DNA of 64,000 nt from Photobacterium damselae (GTDB taxonomy: Bacteria; Pseudomonadota; Gammaproteobacteria; Enterobacterales; Vibrionaceae). The notes beneath the pieces were generated by a model. That model did no database searches. It had not been told where the DNA came from and was given only the letters and a program-made list of their open reading frames with translations. Positions 1 through 8,904 of this stretch are shown piece after piece. The stretch spans positions 1 through 64,000 of the forward strand of contig NZ_PYOG01000009.1 in the NCBI RefSeq assembly GCF_003026815.1, in the 5' to 3' direction. The translations under genes were made by a program, and so were the position numbers. Every line of letters begins with the position of its first letter. The first letter of the stretch is position 1.

Positions 1-60
1 TCAATGTTGTCTGACTTCCAATTATTAATTACGTTTAGAGCTTGAGAAACGTCCATAAAA

Positions 61-93
61 AAATCCAAGTGCATTAAATACACTTGGATTTTT
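61..93. terminator. Bidirectional intrinsic terminator upstream of thyA
   Basis: An 11-bp perfect stem (61-71 with 81-91) with a 9-nt loop is flanked by A and T runs, so it can terminate on both strands. It probably ends the gene lying left of the window. The rest of 1-252 shows no open reading frame that I recognise; a possible -10 box (TAGAAT, 206-211) for thyA lacks a good -35. Confidence 0.75.
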
Positions 94-273
94 ACACATC
101 TATAGGATCATTCAACCGATCATTTTGAGCTTAACTGATCGGCATTACCAATTATTGGGGGTCTTTTTATTTTGGCCTATCACGAAAAATTAGAGTTAAA
201 TCTGGTAGAATTTGCGGCTAGGTAGAGGGGGATGGATCTCCCTTGAGATATATTGAGACAGACGAGTAGTACG

Positions 274-1125
274 ATGAAGCAGTATTTAAATTTATGCCAG
301 CGCATTGTTGATGACGGTGTATGGGTTGAAAATGAGCGTACGGGTAAGCGTTGCCTAACCGTAATCAGTGCTGATTTAACTTATGATGTGGCAAACAACC
401 AGTTTCCTTTGATCACTACTCGTAAGAGTTTTTGGAAAGCCGCTATTGCCGAGCTATTAGGCTATATTCGTGGTTATGATAATGCCGCAGATTTTCGTGC
501 TTTGGGTACAAAAACCTGGGATATGAATGCCAATGATAACCAAGCATGGCTCAACAATCCTCATCGAAAAGGTGATGATGACATGGGGCGCGTTTATGGC
601 GTTCAGGGGCGTAGTTGGCGCAAACCAGATGGTTCGACGTTAGATCAACTACGCAAAATTGTTGATGATTTATCTCGTGGTATTGATGACCGAGGTGAAA
701 TTCTCACTTTTTATAACCCAGGTGAGTTTGACATGGGATGTTTGCGTCCATGTATGCACACTCATACGTTCTCATTACTTGGTGATACCCTGTATTTAAC
801 CAGTTATCAGCGGTCTTGTGATGTGCCATTAGGATTAAATTTCAATCAAATTCAAGTGTTTACTTTGCTTGCTTTGATGGCTCAAATTACAGGTAAGAAA
901 CCGGGGCAGGCTTATCATAAGATCATTAATGCTCATATTTATGAAGATCAGCTTGAGCTAATGCGAGATGTACAACTTAAGCGTGAGCCGTTTCCGTCAC
1001 CACAACTTAAGATTAACCCAAATATCAAATCGTTAGAAGATTTGGAAACTTGGGTAACAATGGATGATTTTGAAGTGATTGGCTATGAGCATCATGAGCC
1101 AATTAAGTATCCATTCTCGGTTTAA
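274..1125 (+). CDS. thyA: Thymidylate synthase
   Basis: ThyA converts dUMP and 5,10-methylene-THF to dTMP and dihydrofolate in the cytoplasm. The catalytic Cys lies in [24 protein letters not shown] (dUMP phosphate binding) and the C-terminal YPFSV are intact. At 283 residues it is longer than the 264-residue E. coli enzyme and matches the Vibrio-type form, which carries extra segments around [13 protein letters not shown]. An upstream in-frame TTG at 253 would add 7 residues; ATG 274 (MKQYLNL) agrees with the family N terminus. The gene is followed by its own terminator. In many relatives it sits after lgt, which would be left of the window. Confidence 0.95.
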   Translation: MKQYLNLCQRIVDDGVWVENERTGKRCLTVISADLTYDVANNQFPLITTRKSFWKAAIAELLGYIRGYDNAADFRALGTKTWDMNANDNQAWLNNPHRKGDDDMGRVYGVQGRSWRKPDGSTLDQLRKIVDDLSRGIDDRGEILTFYNPGEFDMGCLRPCMHTHTFSLLGDTLYLTSYQRSCDVPLGLNFNQIQVFTLLALMAQITGKKPGQAYHKIINAHIYEDQLELMRDVQLKREPFPSPQLKINPNIKSLEDLETWVTMDDFEVIGYEHHEPIKYPFSV

Positions 1126-1168
1126 TTCAGTTTAATCACGTTACTTAAGCGAACGTTAAGACAATAAA

Positions 1169-1195
1169 GGGAGTGTTTCGGCACTCTCTTTTTTA
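1169..1195 (+). terminator. thyA terminator
   Basis: Stem 1169-1175 with 1182-1188, loop TTTCGG, then a T run. It lies 44 bp after the thyA stop. Confidence 0.85.
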
Positions 1196-1230
1196 TGTCT
1201 AAATGATGATTGGATTGAATGGGTTGAGAT

Positions 1231-1269
1231 AAAAAAAGCGCCTCACAGAGATTCTGTGAGGCGCTTTTT
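1231..1269. terminator. Bidirectional terminator between thyA and nptA
   Basis: A 17-bp perfect stem (1233-1249 with 1253-1269) has A and T runs at its ends. It separates the two convergent genes and mainly serves the minus-strand nptA. Confidence 0.9.
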
Positions 1270-1290
1270 GTTAAGAGGTATAGTGTTGCC

Positions 1291-2436
1291 TTATGCCGTG
1301 AAGGCTAGGATTGAACCTGGGATAGCGATAAATACTAGGCCTAGGTAACCGGCAACTGCTGCTTTATTTTTTGTTGCTAGTTCGCTTAGGAACTCAGCAC
1401 ATTTTAATGGAATCTCACGTAAGAATGGGATACCAAAGATAACCACTGTCGCCATTACGTTGAATGCTAGGTGTACTAGAGCAATCTGAAGAGCAAATAC
1501 TGCATTTGGACCAGATACTGCTGTTGCTGCTAGTAAAGCTGTAATACATGTGCCGATGTTAGCGCCTAGAGTAAATGGGTATACATCGCGAACTTTCAGC
1601 ACACCAGTACCTACAAGTGGAACCATTAAGCTTGTTGTAGTCGATGAAGACTGAACAAGAATAGTCACAACAGTACCTGATGCAATACCGTGAAGAGGAC
1701 CACGACCGATTGCATGTTGTAGCATTTCTTTTGCACGACCAACCATTAGGCTGCGCATTAGTTTACCCATCGCAGTGATAGATAAGAAAATTAGGCTAAT
1801 ACCGATAACGATAAGTAGCGCACCACCGATGTTATTACCAAAGGTTTCTAGTGGTGTTTTAACAAGATCAATCGCTGGTTGAGTTAGCGGTTTCATGAAG
1901 TCAAAGCCCTTCATGCTCATGTTACCCGTACCTAGGAACGGTGAAACTAACCAAGATGAAATCTTATCAAGCAGACCAAACATCATCTCAAGCGGTAGGA
2001 AAATCGCTACAGCAAGTAGATTGAAGAAGTCATGAACCGTTGCACTTGCAAACGCACGACGGAACTCTTCTTTACAACGCATGTGACCAAGGCTAACTAG
2101 CGTATTGGTGACGGTTGTACCGATGTTTGCGCCCATTACCATTGGAATAGCAGTTTCAACAGGTAAACCACCCGCCACTAAACCAACAATAATTGAAGTA
2201 ACAGTACTTGAAGACTGAATAAGAGCTGTAGCAACCAGGCCGATCATCAGACCCGCAACTGGATGGGATGCAAATTCAAATAGTGTTTTAGCTTGTTCGC
2301 CAACAGACCATTTAAAGCCGCTGCTGACCATAGATACAGCAACAAGTAAAACATAAAGCATGAACGCTAGATTTGCCCAGCGGACCCAACGCATAGAGCT
2401 GTTTGATTTCGCAGCAGTAGTGGCTTGGGTAGTCAT
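1291..2436 (-). CDS. nptA: Na+/phosphate cotransporter, NptA/PNaS family
   Basis: Inner-membrane sodium-dependent phosphate transporter of 381 residues. Two inverted Na/Pi cotransporter repeats can be seen, each with the signature QSSS (ALIQSSSTVTS early, ILVQSSSTTTS later) followed by GANIGT (VMGANIGTTVTN and TLGANIGTCITA). Many hydrophobic helices span the protein. The longest frame starts at 2541, but GGAGA at 2444-2448 lies 7 nt before ATG 2436 (MTTQATTA), so I use that start. V. cholerae has nptA at the same place beside nhaR/hlyU. The substrate assignment is by family. A single Pho-box-like half (CTGTCAT, 2535-2541) lies upstream without a second half. Confidence 0.9.
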   Translation of the reverse strand: MTTQATTAAKSNSSMRWVRWANLAFMLYVLLVAVSMVSSGFKWSVGEQAKTLFEFASHPVAGLMIGLVATALIQSSSTVTSIIVGLVAGGLPVETAIPMVMGANIGTTVTNTLVSLGHMRCKEEFRRAFASATVHDFFNLLAVAIFLPLEMMFGLLDKISSWLVSPFLGTGNMSMKGFDFMKPLTQPAIDLVKTPLETFGNNIGGALLIVIGISLIFLSITAMGKLMRSLMVGRAKEMLQHAIGRGPLHGIASGTVVTILVQSSSTTTSLMVPLVGTGVLKVRDVYPFTLGANIGTCITALLAATAVSGPNAVFALQIALVHLAFNVMATVVIFGIPFLREIPLKCAEFLSELATKNKAAVAGYLGLVFIAIPGSILAFTA

Positions 2437-2923
2437 AATCATTTCTCCATGACAGGAATATGTCGTTTTGGTTTCAGTATGTTGAAATCTGAGGGCGATA
2501 GTAGAGTGGTTATATTTCAGAAATATTACAGTGACTGTCATAAAGTAAATTACTGCTTATTTTGTGAACGCAACCGCTAAAATATGTCGATAGATTTCGC
2601 GTTCTTATTTTTCATAACTAACTGTAAATAAATATGTATTTTTGAAATTTTAAGGTTTGTAATAAAAAGCAACCAAGGGCAAAAAAAATTTATTTATTTG
2701 CTCATTTTTCGTTTGCTAAGCTTATTTGATAGGGAATATATGACAATTTTGTCTTGGTTGAGATCACAGAAAAGAACGAATAAAACTTGTTTATAGCTCT
2801 AATTATTCGGTTTTACCGATGTTTAGCTTCTAAACAAACGATTTTTCAGTTCTTTACTGTGATGAGTAAACTGAATTTACAAATTGTTAGTCTTTTTTGC
2901 TTGTTGTTAAGGAGTAACGGTCG
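2437..2923. other. Divergent intergenic region, nptA/nhaA
   Basis: This 487-bp AT-rich stretch holds the divergent promoters of nptA and nhaA. Apart from the nhaA Shine-Dalgarno (TAAGGAG, from 2908) and one Pho-box-like half-site near 2535, I see no gene, RNA or confident operator. NhaR would be expected to bind here by analogy with E. coli nhaA, but I cannot point to its site. Confidence 0.5.
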
Positions 2924-4096
2924 ATGACCGACGCTATTCGTAAGTTTCTTAAGTTAGAATCCGCTGGTGGTATTGTGCTGATTATCGCAGCAGCTGTCGC
3001 GATGTTTATTGCTAACTCACCTCTGGGCTCTGTATACAGTGGTGTTCTACACTCTTACGTCGCTGGTTTATCTGTTGAGCATTGGATTAATGACGGTTTA
3101 ATGGCCATCTTCTTCTTGCTTATCGGTTTGGAAGTGAAACGTGAGTTGATTGAAGGTGCGCTAAATACAAAAGAAAAAGCCATTTTCCCGGCGATTGCAG
3201 CGGTAGGTGGCATGATTGCTCCGGCATTAGTATATGTTGCCTTTAATTTTTCTGATCCTGTGGCGCTTAAAGGTTGGGCTATTCCTGCGGCAACAGATAT
3301 TGCATTTGCATTAGGTGTGATGGCGCTATTGGGGAATCGTGTTCCAGTTAGCCTGAAAGTATTTTTACTTGCACTGGCAATTATCGACGACCTGGGCGTT
3401 ATTGTTATTATCGCTCTATTCTATAGCTCTGATTTATCAACCTTAGCTCTTGCCGTTGCTTTTGCATCTACGGCTGCGCTGTTTATCATGAATGCGAAGA
3501 ATGTTACCAAGTTAACGCCATATTTAGTTGTTGGTGCCATTTTGTGGTTCAGCGTGTTGCAATCGGGCGTTCATGCAACCTTAGCGGGTGTAGTACTTGG
3601 TTTTGCGATTCCATTAAGTGGTAAAGATGGTGACCATTCTGATAACTATTCGCCGCTTAAGCATCTAGAACATGCATTGCATCCATACGTTGCATTCCTA
3701 ATTCTACCGCTGTTTGCTTTTGCAAATGCTGGTATTTCATTAGAAGGCGTTTCATTTGCTAGCCTAACGTCTATGTTGCCACTAGGTATTGCCGCTGGTC
3801 TATTTATTGGTAAACCTCTGGGTATCTTTACCGCAAGTTATATTGCCGTTAAGACGGGTTTAGCAAAACTACCTGATGATATTGGTATGAAAGAGATTTT
3901 TGCAGTATCGGTGCTATGTGGTATCGGCTTCACAATGTCCATCTTTATTTCATCATTGGCGTTTGTTGGTGAATCTGGTGATTTCTCTACTTACTCTCGC
4001 CTAGGTATCCTACTTGGCTCAACATTTGCAGCTCTAATAGGTTATGGTTTATTAAATCGAGCTTTGCCAAAAACACTGTCAAAAGCGGAGGCATAA
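2924..4096 (+). CDS. nhaA: Na+/H+ antiporter NhaA
   Basis: Electrogenic pH-regulated antiporter (about 2 H+ in per Na+ out) of the inner membrane, 390 residues, typical length. The ion-binding aspartate pair is in [15 protein letters not shown] (the Asp163/Asp164 pair of E. coli) and ATDIAFALG carries the Asp133 equivalent. [13 protein letters not shown] near the C terminus is the conserved TM XI motif. AAGGAG precedes ATG by a good distance. The small secreted protein starts 4 bp after the stop and nhaR follows, so nhaA, this ORF and nhaR are arranged as one unit, interrupted by a terminator before nhaR. Confidence 0.96.
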   Translation: MTDAIRKFLKLESAGGIVLIIAAAVAMFIANSPLGSVYSGVLHSYVAGLSVEHWINDGLMAIFFLLIGLEVKRELIEGALNTKEKAIFPAIAAVGGMIAPALVYVAFNFSDPVALKGWAIPAATDIAFALGVMALLGNRVPVSLKVFLLALAIIDDLGVIVIIALFYSSDLSTLALAVAFASTAALFIMNAKNVTKLTPYLVVGAILWFSVLQSGVHATLAGVVLGFAIPLSGKDGDHSDNYSPLKHLEHALHPYVAFLILPLFAFANAGISLEGVSFASLTSMLPLGIAAGLFIGKPLGIFTASYIAVKTGLAKLPDDIGMKEIFAVSVLCGIGFTMSIFISSLAFVGESGDFSTYSRLGILLGSTFAALIGYGLLNRALPKTLSKAEA

Positions 4097-4100
4097 TAAT

Positions 4101-4346
4101 ATGAAAGGGATTCTTTTTGCTCTTGTCATGATATCCCCAGCGGCATTTGCTGTGGGTGATTACACTAACTGTGCTAACAATAGCCAAACGGAAGTATGCC
4201 AAGCTTATCTTGCTGGGCTCAACCAAGGGAAGGAAACGGTTAATTCAGTAGCGATGACTGAGTCAGAAAGAACCTTTCGTACTCGTGCGCTTGAACAGCG
4301 TGTTGGCGAGCGATACCGCAAAACAATAGAAAGTAATAAAAAATAA
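4101..4346 (+). CDS. Small secreted protein of unknown function, downstream of nhaA
   Basis: The 81-residue product begins with a signal peptide (MKGILFALVMISPAAFA, cleavage probably after AFA). The mature part is about 64 residues with two cysteines (C24 and C33) that could form a periplasmic disulfide, and a basic, charged C-terminal half (ERTFRTRALEQRVGERYRK). GGAGG at 4087-4091, inside the end of nhaA, gives a good ribosome binding site. It is 4 bp from nhaA, so it is very likely co-transcribed and may act with it or with cell-envelope salt stress. I do not recognise the family. Confidence 0.75.
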   Translation: MKGILFALVMISPAAFAVGDYTNCANNSQTEVCQAYLAGLNQGKETVNSVAMTESERTFRTRALEQRVGERYRKTIESNKK

Positions 4347-4388
4347 TACGTTACTAAATTCTATCTTTGCTCGATATTTGATTGAATA

Positions 4389-4432
4389 CCCTAGGCGCTA
4401 TGCGTAAGCTAATGTGCCTAGGGTTTTCTTTT
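4389..4432 (+). terminator. Terminator/attenuator directly before nhaR
   Basis: Perfect 8-bp stem CCCTAGGC/GCCTAGGG (4389-4396 with 4416-4423), a 19-nt loop and the T-rich tract TTTTCTTTT. It ends the nhaA transcript about 15 bases before the nhaR ATG, so nhaR is read either by readthrough or from a promoter inside this short gap. Confidence 0.7.
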
Positions 4433-4446
4433 ATCAGGCAAAAATC

Positions 4447-5334
4447 ATGTCGCATCTCAACTACAATCATCTTTATTACTTCTGGATGGTATGCAAACAA
4501 GGATCAGTGACCAAAGCTGCAGATGCACTATTCCTTGCCCCTCAGACTGTAACAGGCCAAATCCGCGCATTAGAAGAGCGTTTAAAAGGCAAACTAACCA
4601 AACGTGTTGGACGTAACATTGAGCCAACGGAGCTTGGACAATTGGTTTTTAAATACGCAGATCGTATGTTTGATTTAAGCTATGAAATGCTTGATATCGT
4701 CAATTACACCCAACGAGAAAATCAGTTATTAGAAGTTGGGGTCGCCGATGCATTATCTAAGCGGTTGGTGAGTAAAATTCTATTGGTTGGTATGCCAGAA
4801 GATGAAAAAATTCATCTACGCTGTTATGAATCCACTCATGAAATGCTTTTAGAGCGCCTCTCTCAGCACAAACTGGACATGATCTTATCAGATTGTCCTG
4901 TTGATTCGACGCAAAGCCCTGGCCTTTACAGTAAAAAACTGGGGGAATCTAGCATGAGCTTTTTTTGTCAAACGCCTGAGCATCCAGTTGATTTTCCTGC
5001 CTGTATTGAAGACTATAAGTTACTGGTTCCAGGCCCTCGTACTGCGATGGGACGCAAATTACATCAGTGGTTTGAGCAGCAAGGCTTAACGCCAAATATT
5101 CTTGGTGAGTTTGATGATGCTGCCTTAATGAAAGCTTTTGGTGCTTACCATCGTTCTATGTTTGTTGCGCCTTCGATTTATGCAGAAGAACTTGAAGAGT
5201 CAAATAAATTTTGTGAATTGAAACGGGTGCGTGAGATAAAAGAAGAGTACTACGTGATTTTTGCCGAACGTATGATTATGCACCCAGCAGTAAAAACTAT
5301 CTGTGAAACCGATTTTGGTTATCTATTCCGCTAA
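4447..5334 (+). CDS. nhaR: LysR-type transcriptional activator NhaR
   Basis: NhaR is the Na+-responsive LysR-family activator of nhaA. The 295-residue protein opens with the winged helix-turn-helix ([15 protein letters not shown], then [21 protein letters not shown]). The effector domain keeps [35 protein letters not shown] and [14 protein letters not shown], which match E. coli NhaR closely. An upstream GTG at 4414 lies inside the terminator stem and is rejected; ATG 4447 fits the family N terminus, although its ribosome binding site is weak (CAGG). It is next to its target nhaA. Confidence 0.94.
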   Translation: MSHLNYNHLYYFWMVCKQGSVTKAADALFLAPQTVTGQIRALEERLKGKLTKRVGRNIEPTELGQLVFKYADRMFDLSYEMLDIVNYTQRENQLLEVGVADALSKRLVSKILLVGMPEDEKIHLRCYESTHEMLLERLSQHKLDMILSDCPVDSTQSPGLYSKKLGESSMSFFCQTPEHPVDFPACIEDYKLLVPGPRTAMGRKLHQWFEQQGLTPNILGEFDDAALMKAFGAYHRSMFVAPSIYAEELEESNKFCELKRVREIKEEYYVIFAERMIMHPAVKTICETDFGYLFR

Positions 5335-5431
5335 TTGGGGCCACTTTACAGTTAGCTGAGATTAAGTTTTTGCTAGGAATTAGCTTAAATTTTGACTATA
5401 TTAGATATGACTAATGTAGAGCGGAGTTAAT

Positions 5432-5734
5432 ATGGATCTACAGCAGATGGAGCAAAATGCAGCACAAGCGGTCACTTTGCTTAAAGCGATGGCGAATGAA
5501 CGTCGCTTATTTATTCTCTGTTATTTGCTTGATGGTGAGATGTCTGTCGGCATCATGAGTGAGAAGTTAGGGTTAAGTCAATCTGCATTATCACAGCATT
5601 TGGCATGGCTACGACGTGATGGTTTAGTTGATACCCGTAAAGAAGCTCAAACAGTTTATTACTTTTTAAGTAGCCCTGAAGTCAAACAGATGATCACTTT
5701 GCTTCATTCCATGTATTGTGGGCAGGAGCAATAG
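5432..5734 (+). CDS. hlyU: ArsR-family winged-helix regulator HlyU
   Basis: A 100-residue ArsR/SmtB-type repressor/anti-silencer. The HTH reads GLSQSALSQHLAWLRRDGLV, followed by the wing TRKEAQTVYY, nearly identical to Vibrio HlyU. It lacks the metal ligands of classical ArsR proteins. Cys30 and Cys96 are spaced exactly as the Cys38/Cys104 pair of V. cholerae HlyU, a proposed redox switch. In vibrios HlyU activates toxin operons such as hlyA or rtxA by displacing H-NS; no such toxin is in this window, though a large RTX adhesin is 45 kb away. GGAG at 5423-5426 supports ATG 5432. Position between nhaR and rpsT is as in V. cholerae. Confidence 0.92.
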   Translation: MDLQQMEQNAAQAVTLLKAMANERRLFILCYLLDGEMSVGIMSEKLGLSQSALSQHLAWLRRDGLVDTRKEAQTVYYFLSSPEVKQMITLLHSMYCGQEQ

Positions 5735-5773
5735 GCGAGCTATATTACAGATTCAGCGGTAAATTTCAGATAT

Positions 5774-5801
5774 AAAAAAACCGGCAAAAGCCGGTTTTTT
5801 T
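5774..5801. terminator. Bidirectional terminator between hlyU and rpsT
   Basis: 12-bp stem AAAAAAACCGGC/GCCGGTTTTTTT with an AAAA loop. It serves both convergent genes. Confidence 0.9.
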
Positions 5802-5824
5802 GATCTCGTTCTTTAATCTAACAA

Positions 5825-6085
5825 TTAAAGAGCTTTGATCTTAGCAGCTAGACGAGCTTTGTGACGTGCAGCTTTGTTCTTATGGATTAGGCCTTTAGTA
5901 GCCATACGGTCCATAACAGGTTGCATTTCAACGAAAGCTTGAGTAGCAGCTTCTTTGTTACCAGCTTCGATAGCAGCAACAACTTTTTTGAAGAAAGTGC
6001 GCATCATAGAACGACGGCTAGCATTGTGCTTGCGACGTTTTTCTGAAGTTAGTGCACGTTTCTTAGCAGACTTGATATTTGCCAA
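5825..6085 (-). CDS. rpsT: 30S ribosomal protein S20 (TTG start)
   Basis: The 86-residue, strongly basic protein ([20 protein letters not shown]...) binds 16S rRNA early in 30S assembly. The start is TTG at 6085, with GGGAG (6094-6098) 8 nt upstream; no ATG or GTG gives the correct N terminus. E. coli rpsT also uses UUG, where the weak start is part of S20 autoregulation. A longer frame to 6202 has no homology and is ignored. A strong promoter lies upstream on the same strand (6132-6160). Confidence 0.95.
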   Translation of the reverse strand: MANIKSAKKRALTSEKRRKHNASRRSMMRTFFKKVVAAIEAGNKEAATQAFVEMQPVMDRMATKGLIHKNKAARHKARLAAKIKAL

Positions 6086-6131
6086 GGGTGTAACTCCCAA
6101 ATCTTGGTACGGTGACAATTTAAGGCCGAGG

Positions 6132-6160
6132 ACTATGCCTGTAAAACCTATTAATGTCAA
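6132..6160 (-). promoter_or_regulatory. sigma70 promoter of rpsT
   Basis: On the minus strand TTGACA (6160-6155), a 17-bp spacer and CATAGT (6137-6132). Transcription would start near 6125, about 40 nt before the TTG start codon. Confidence 0.75.
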
Positions 6161-6295
6161 TAAAATTTGTGCAAATAACCGCCGAACCAAACTTGTTGGC
6201 ACTCGCGGATTAACACGGTTAATATGGCGGCAGATTTTACCAGTAATTGAACCGAGAAGTCACCATTCTCTGGCATTTTTTTATGAGGTTTTTTT

Positions 6296-7855
6296 GTGAG
6301 TAAGCGTCTTTTACGCTCTGGCATGATAGTTAGCGCCATGACACTCGTCTCTCGCGTCCTTGGTTTGGTCCGAGATGTTGTGGTTGCTAACCTTATGGGA
6401 GCAGGGGCTGCGGCAGATGTTTTTTTCTTTGCCAATAAGATCCCCAACTTTTTACGCCGCCTGTTTGCTGAAGGTGCATTTTCTCAAGCATTTGTTCCTG
6501 TATTAACGGAATATCATGCAAGCGGCGATATGGATAAAACGCGTCAGTTGATTGCAAAAGCATCGGGCACCTTAGGGGCGATAGTAACGTTAGTGACAAT
6601 TGTTGGGGTGTTGGGCTCTGGTGTGGTCACCGCTCTGTTTGGTTTTGGATGGTTTTTAGATTGGCTTCATGGCGGCCCAGCAGCAGAAAAGTTTGAGTTA
6701 GCGAGTCTACTGCTTAAAATTACCTTCCCGTACTTATGGTTTATCACCTTTGTTGCTTTATCAGGTGCTATTTTAAATACCTTAGGTAAATTTGCGATAT
6801 CGTCATTCACCCCAGTATTTCTTAATGTAGCCATTATCTCTTGTGCGGCTTTTCTTTCGCCAAAACTGGCACAACCTGAAATTGGTTTAGCGGTGGGTGT
6901 CTTTTTAGGTGGCATGATCCAATTTGCTTTTCAATTGCCATTTCTCTATCGCGAAGGTTTTTTAGTTCGTCCTCAATGGGGATGGAACGATCCTGGGGTG
7001 GTAAAAATCCGTAAACTGATGTTACCGGCTTTGTTTGGCGTCTCTGTTAGTCAAATCAACCTACTGCTTGATACCTTCATTGCCAGTTTCTTAATGACAG
7101 GCTCTATTAGTTGGCTTTACTACTCAGATCGTCTGCTTGAGTTTCCTTTAGGGATGTTCGGTATCGCTATTGCCACCGTTATCCTACCTGCGTTATCACG
7201 TAAACATGTTGAGCAATCGGGTAATCAATTTGCTGAAACCATGGATTGGGGGGTACGAATGGTGCTTCTCCTTGGTATTCCAGCCATGCTTGGTATGATT
7301 GTGCTAGCAAAACCTATGTTGATGGTGCTGTTCATGCGTGGTGAGTTCAACGTGTACGATGTGAACCAAACCGCAATGTCACTTTGGGCGATGTCAGCTG
7401 GTCTATTAAACTTTATGTTGATTAAGGTTCTCGCGCCTGGATATTACGCCCGTCAAGACACCAAAACCCCCGTCAAAATTGGTATTATCGCCATGGTGAG
7501 TAATATGGTCTTTAACGCCATGTTTGCACCATTTTTTGGTTATGTTGGTTTGGCGATTGCAACGGCACTGTCTGCACTGGTTAACGCTTCTTTGTTGTAC
7601 CGAGGCTTGCATAAAGGTAATGTTTACCGAGTATCACGTAAAACCCTCTGGTTCGTAGCTCGTTTGGTTGTTGCAGGTGGTATTATGGTGGGTACTTTGC
7701 TGTATATCATGCCGCCAATGGCACAGTGGGTTGATTGGTCAACTGCACATCGAGCACTCTGGTTGGCTAGCCTAATTGGTTTAGGTGGCGTAGTTTATGT
7801 TCTCATTGCTCTTATTTTAGGAGTAAGATTTCATCATCTACGTACAGATAGCTGA
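6296..7855 (+). CDS. murJ: Lipid II flippase MurJ
   Basis: Integral membrane protein of the MOP/MviN family, 519 residues with about 14 hydrophobic helices, which moves lipid II across the inner membrane for peptidoglycan synthesis. Recognisable family stretches are RVLGLVRDVVVANLMGAG, FFFANKIPNFLRRLFAEGA and FSQAFVPVLTEYH near the N terminus. The start is GTG 6296 with GAGG at 6285-6288. It is transcribed divergently from rpsT. ribF follows after a short gap holding a weak hairpin. The order rpsT-murJ-ribF-ileS is the usual gammaproteobacterial one. Confidence 0.95.
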   Translation: MSKRLLRSGMIVSAMTLVSRVLGLVRDVVVANLMGAGAAADVFFFANKIPNFLRRLFAEGAFSQAFVPVLTEYHASGDMDKTRQLIAKASGTLGAIVTLVTIVGVLGSGVVTALFGFGWFLDWLHGGPAAEKFELASLLLKITFPYLWFITFVALSGAILNTLGKFAISSFTPVFLNVAIISCAAFLSPKLAQPEIGLAVGVFLGGMIQFAFQLPFLYREGFLVRPQWGWNDPGVVKIRKLMLPALFGVSVSQINLLLDTFIASFLMTGSISWLYYSDRLLEFPLGMFGIAIATVILPALSRKHVEQSGNQFAETMDWGVRMVLLLGIPAMLGMIVLAKPMLMVLFMRGEFNVYDVNQTAMSLWAMSAGLLNFMLIKVLAPGYYARQDTKTPVKIGIIAMVSNMVFNAMFAPFFGYVGLAIATALSALVNASLLYRGLHKGNVYRVSRKTLWFVARLVVAGGIMVGTLLYIMPPMAQWVDWSTAHRALWLASLIGLGGVVYVLIALILGVRFHHLRTDS

Positions 7856-7858
7856 TAG

Positions 7859-7892
7859 CGACGAGTAATTAGTATATAATTCGTCGGTTTTT
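7859..7892 (+). terminator. Weak hairpin between murJ and ribF
   Basis: Stem CGACGA/TCGTCG (7859-7864 with 7881-7886) followed by TTTTT. The long AT-rich loop makes it weak; it may reduce readthrough into ribF rather than stop it. Confidence 0.4.
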
Positions 7893-7936
7893 AGTCTGTT
7901 GACTAAGTTTTTATCCGAAGACAAATAAAATTGCGC

Positions 7937-8899
7937 ATGGAATTAATCCGAGGTATTTACAATATCCGCCCGCGGCATCACGGTTGTGTGCTGACGATTG
8001 GTAACTTTGATGGTGTCCATTTGGGCCATCAGGCGGTACTTAAACAGCTGATAGTGAAAGCTCATGAAATGTCATTGCCTGCAACGGTGATGTGCTTTGA
8101 ACCGCAGCCGCTAGAAATGTTTGCACCCTCGCGAGCTCCTGCTCGGCTAACGCGTTTTCGTGACAAGTACTTACAGCTAAAAAATGTCGGTGTCGAGCGT
8201 TTGCTGTGCGTCAATTTTAATGCACATTTTGCTAATTTAACGGCAGAAGAGTTTGTTCGCCGCTTGTTGGTTGAACAATTGGGTGTTAAGTTTCTGGTTG
8301 TCGGCGATGATTTCCGCTTCGGCAAAGATCGCGTTGGTAATTTTGATATGCTGGTTGCGGCCGGTAAGCAGTATGGCTTTGAGGTAGTCAGTACCCAAAG
8401 TTTCTGTGTTTCTAAGCAGCGAGTTAGCAGTACAGCAATACGTCAAGCTCTAGCCAGTGATAATCTGGTGGATGCTGAAACAATGTTAGGCCGTCCATAT
8501 AGCATTAATGGGCGTGTCTCTCATGGTCGAAAACTGGGTCGAACCATTGGTTTTCCTACTGCGAATGTGCCACTAAAGCGACGTGTGTCTCCTGTTTCTG
8601 GGGTGTACGCCGTGGAGGTGTATGGCGTAGGTGAAAAGCCAATTCCAGGTGTGGCTAATATCGGTCATCGACCAACTGTTAAAGGTGTACGTCAACAGCT
8701 TGAGGTACATTTATTCGATTTTCACTCTGACTTATATGGGCGTCAGATTGAAGTCGTGCTTCGTCATAAATTACGTGATGAGCAGAAATTCGAATCATTT
8801 GATGCGTTAAAAGCACAAATCGAACACGATGCTCAGTCAGCTCGATTATGGCTGGCTGAGGCTAATAATGTCCAACTTCGCCCAAGTAACGGAATCTAG
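7937..8899 (+). CDS. ribF: Bifunctional riboflavin kinase/FAD synthetase
   Basis: RibF makes FMN from riboflavin and then FAD. The N-terminal nucleotidyltransferase domain shows [17 protein letters not shown] (HxGH-like motif) and [24 protein letters not shown] follows. The C-terminal kinase domain has [13 protein letters not shown] (the PTAN motif) and GVYAVEVYG. It has 320 residues from ATG 7937 (MELIRGIYN), which matches the E. coli N terminus; an upstream TTG at 7931 would add two residues. The ribosome binding site is poor in either case. ileS begins 5 bp after the stop. Confidence 0.95.
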   Translation: MELIRGIYNIRPRHHGCVLTIGNFDGVHLGHQAVLKQLIVKAHEMSLPATVMCFEPQPLEMFAPSRAPARLTRFRDKYLQLKNVGVERLLCVNFNAHFANLTAEEFVRRLLVEQLGVKFLVVGDDFRFGKDRVGNFDMLVAAGKQYGFEVVSTQSFCVSKQRVSSTAIRQALASDNLVDAETMLGRPYSINGRVSHGRKLGRTIGFPTANVPLKRRVSPVSGVYAVEVYGVGEKPIPGVANIGHRPTVKGVRQQLEVHLFDFHSDLYGRQIEVVLRHKLRDEQKFESFDALKAQIEHDAQSARLWLAEANNVQLRPSNGI

Positions 8900-8904
8900 A
8901 ATCA

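Noticed and set aside
2535..2541. Pho box for nptA
   Set aside because: Only one CTGTCAT half is present; no second copy at an 11-bp period on either side.
3987..4226. 79-codon minus-strand frame across the nhaA 3' end
   Set aside because: Antisense shadow of nhaA and the small secreted protein, without a ribosome binding site.
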